Shown: positions 63,283-64,000 of the stretch, piece by piece
Layout of the letters: each line of letters opens with the position of its first letter
Numbering within the stretch: the stretch's first letter is position 1
Origin: Alphaproteobacteria bacterium
GTDB taxonomy: Bacteria; Pseudomonadota; Alphaproteobacteria; Rhizobiales; GCA-2746425
Length of the DNA stretch: 64,000 nucleotides
Assembly: GCA_024743215.1 (NCBI GenBank)
Contig: JANSWZ010000003.1
Location: forward strand, 1-64,000
Reading direction: 5' to 3'
Program-made: the position numbers and the translations under genes
The notes under the pieces: model-generated
What the model was told of the DNA's origin: nothing
The model's database searches: none
Seen by the model: only the letters and a program-made list of their open reading frames with translations

Positions 63283-64000
63283 TCAGCCGATCAGCTGCAA
63301 TTCGCCACCAACCGGAATTTCCGGTGCAAGCTTGTTTGCTGTAATGACCAGCTCTAATGCGTCACCCTGTTTCTGCCACTGGCCGGCGACCAGCGGTGTC
63401 TTGGTGACGTTCTTGACCGGGCCTTTTGACCAATCAACAGGACCAACGATTGTGTTGAGATTTGTTGCGGCAATCGCTTCAACAATGGCTTCCGGATCAT
63501 CCAGGTCTGATGCCCGTGTGATCACATCTGCGGCCACTTCAAACAAGGCATGTTTAAAGCCGATTGGCTGCGTCCAGGCGCGGCCGGTATCAGCAACATA
63601 GCTGTCTGCCAGGTCCTTCGCTGATACTTGTGTCAGACTGGATGAGAACGGATGATTTGGTGACCACCAGATTTCAGAAGACAGACCATTGGCCCGCTCA
63701 CCGAATGAATTGACAACGGATGGGAACAGAAGCGCTTTACCAATGGTGACAATCTTTGGATTGAAACCCTGCTGCGCTGCCTGCGACCAGAAATTGGCAA
63801 AGTCTGGCGGGATCATGTTGCCGGTAACGATCTCACAACCAGCTTCCTTGAAAGCTGAAATCTGCGATGAGAAATCGTCAGACAATGGCTGATACCGACC
63901 CGGATCGACAAGATTGTATCCGGCAGCTGCAAGCGGCTTTGGCAGACCAAGCTCGGGATCGCCCCAGGCATTTCCATCCGCATCATTGGGGAAGAGACCG
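63283..64000 (-). CDS. ABC transporter substrate-binding protein, LivK/AmiC type (5' end beyond the window)
   Basis: A partial gene. The track begins at a TTG (63885), but the frame stays open to the window edge and continues the protein (FPNDADGNAWGD, then LAAAGYNLVDPGRYQP), so the start is to the right of 64000. The visible 239 codons are the C-terminal two thirds of a type I periplasmic binding protein: DFSSQISAFKEAGCEIVTGNMIPPDFANFWSQAAQQG and GPVDWSKGPVKNVTKTPLVAGQW. It supplies substrate to LivHMGF; with the BKACE downstream, the ligand may be a beta-keto acid precursor or an amino acid. Confidence 0.93.
   Translation of the reverse strand, partial: GLFPNDADGNAWGDPELGLPKPLAAAGYNLVDPGRYQPLSDDFSSQISAFKEAGCEIVTGNMIPPDFANFWSQAAQQGFNPKIVTIGKALLFPSVVNSFGERANGLSSEIWWSPNHPFSSSLTQVSAKDLADSYVADTGRAWTQPIGFKHALFEVAADVITRASDLDDPEAIVEAIAATNLNTIVGPVDWSKGPVKNVTKTPLVAGQWQKQGDALELVITANKLAPEIPVGGELQLIG

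Overview
The window looks like a chromosomal segment of an alphaproteobacterium, most likely a marine or otherwise heterotrophic relative of the Hyphomicrobiales (Rhizobiales). The grounds are the family content (PccA, LipB, YeiH, DUF2325, BKACE), three classes of binding-protein-dependent importers for organic acids or amino acids (TRAP, Tct, Liv), and a heme locus carrying a TGA-N9-TCA palindrome of the kind used by the rhizobial iron regulator RirA. No taxonomic marker gene is present, so the order-level guess is an inference.

Region 1-8.8 kb is accessory DNA. It has the 3' end of one IS1182-family transposase, a very large lone STAND/NACHT-type NTPase with a C-terminal PD-(D/E)XK-like nuclease domain (minus strand), a complete 1.54-kb IS1182-family element with 17-bp perfect terminal repeats, and an orphan secreted two-repeat protein. 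It ends exactly at the 3' end of a tRNA-fMet gene, a common junction for genomic islands. The NTPase-nuclease is the best candidate here for a little-described (anti-phage or anti-plasmid type) system.

Region 8.8-24.4 kb is mostly conserved core. A two-component system (Cache histidine kinase plus NarL-type regulator) is divergent from a TRAP transporter dctPQM. Then follow a YugP-like membrane zinc peptidase, hemH, an SPFH/NfeD pair, pccA, lipB (convergent), a stand-alone FliN-like SpoA protein, tRNA-Leu(GAG), a YeiH-type permease and a DUF2325 protein.

Region 24.6-30.3 kb holds an MFS permease, a LysR regulator, a homocysteine S-methyltransferase-type protein, a small cupredoxin and an unusual regulator-hydrolase fusion (SARP/BTAD-like N-terminus plus alpha/beta hydrolase).

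Region 30.4-40.8 kb is a complete heme-iron acquisition locus. From one divergent promoter region the minus strand encodes the outer-membrane receptor, a small periplasmic protein, ExbB, two ExbD paralogues, TonB and a heme-degrading-type monooxygenase. The plus strand encodes HemP, HmuS, HmuT, HmuU and HmuV. The operator-like palindrome lies between the two arms. One ExbD paralogue has Asn where the proton-carrying Asp is expected.

Region 40.8-57.2 kb is catabolic. A TRAP transporter sits with a DHDPS-family aldolase/dehydratase, a Gfo/Idh/MocA dehydrogenase and a divergent GntR regulator. Next to it, a nine-gene minus-strand operon (tctCBA, SDR, TPP enzyme, NIPSNAP, glutathione transferase, aldehyde dehydrogenase, aldo/keto reductase) is divergent from a LysR regulator.

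Region 57.2-64 kb has an HxlR regulator with a palindromic operator candidate, a SAM methyltransferase, and a BKACE enzyme downstream of a livKGFHM-type ABC importer whose binding-protein gene runs off the right edge. In three transporter operons the binding-protein gene is followed at once by a hairpin terminator, a plausible way to make more binding protein than membrane subunits.

All functions are read from motifs and family resemblance by eye; no database search was run.
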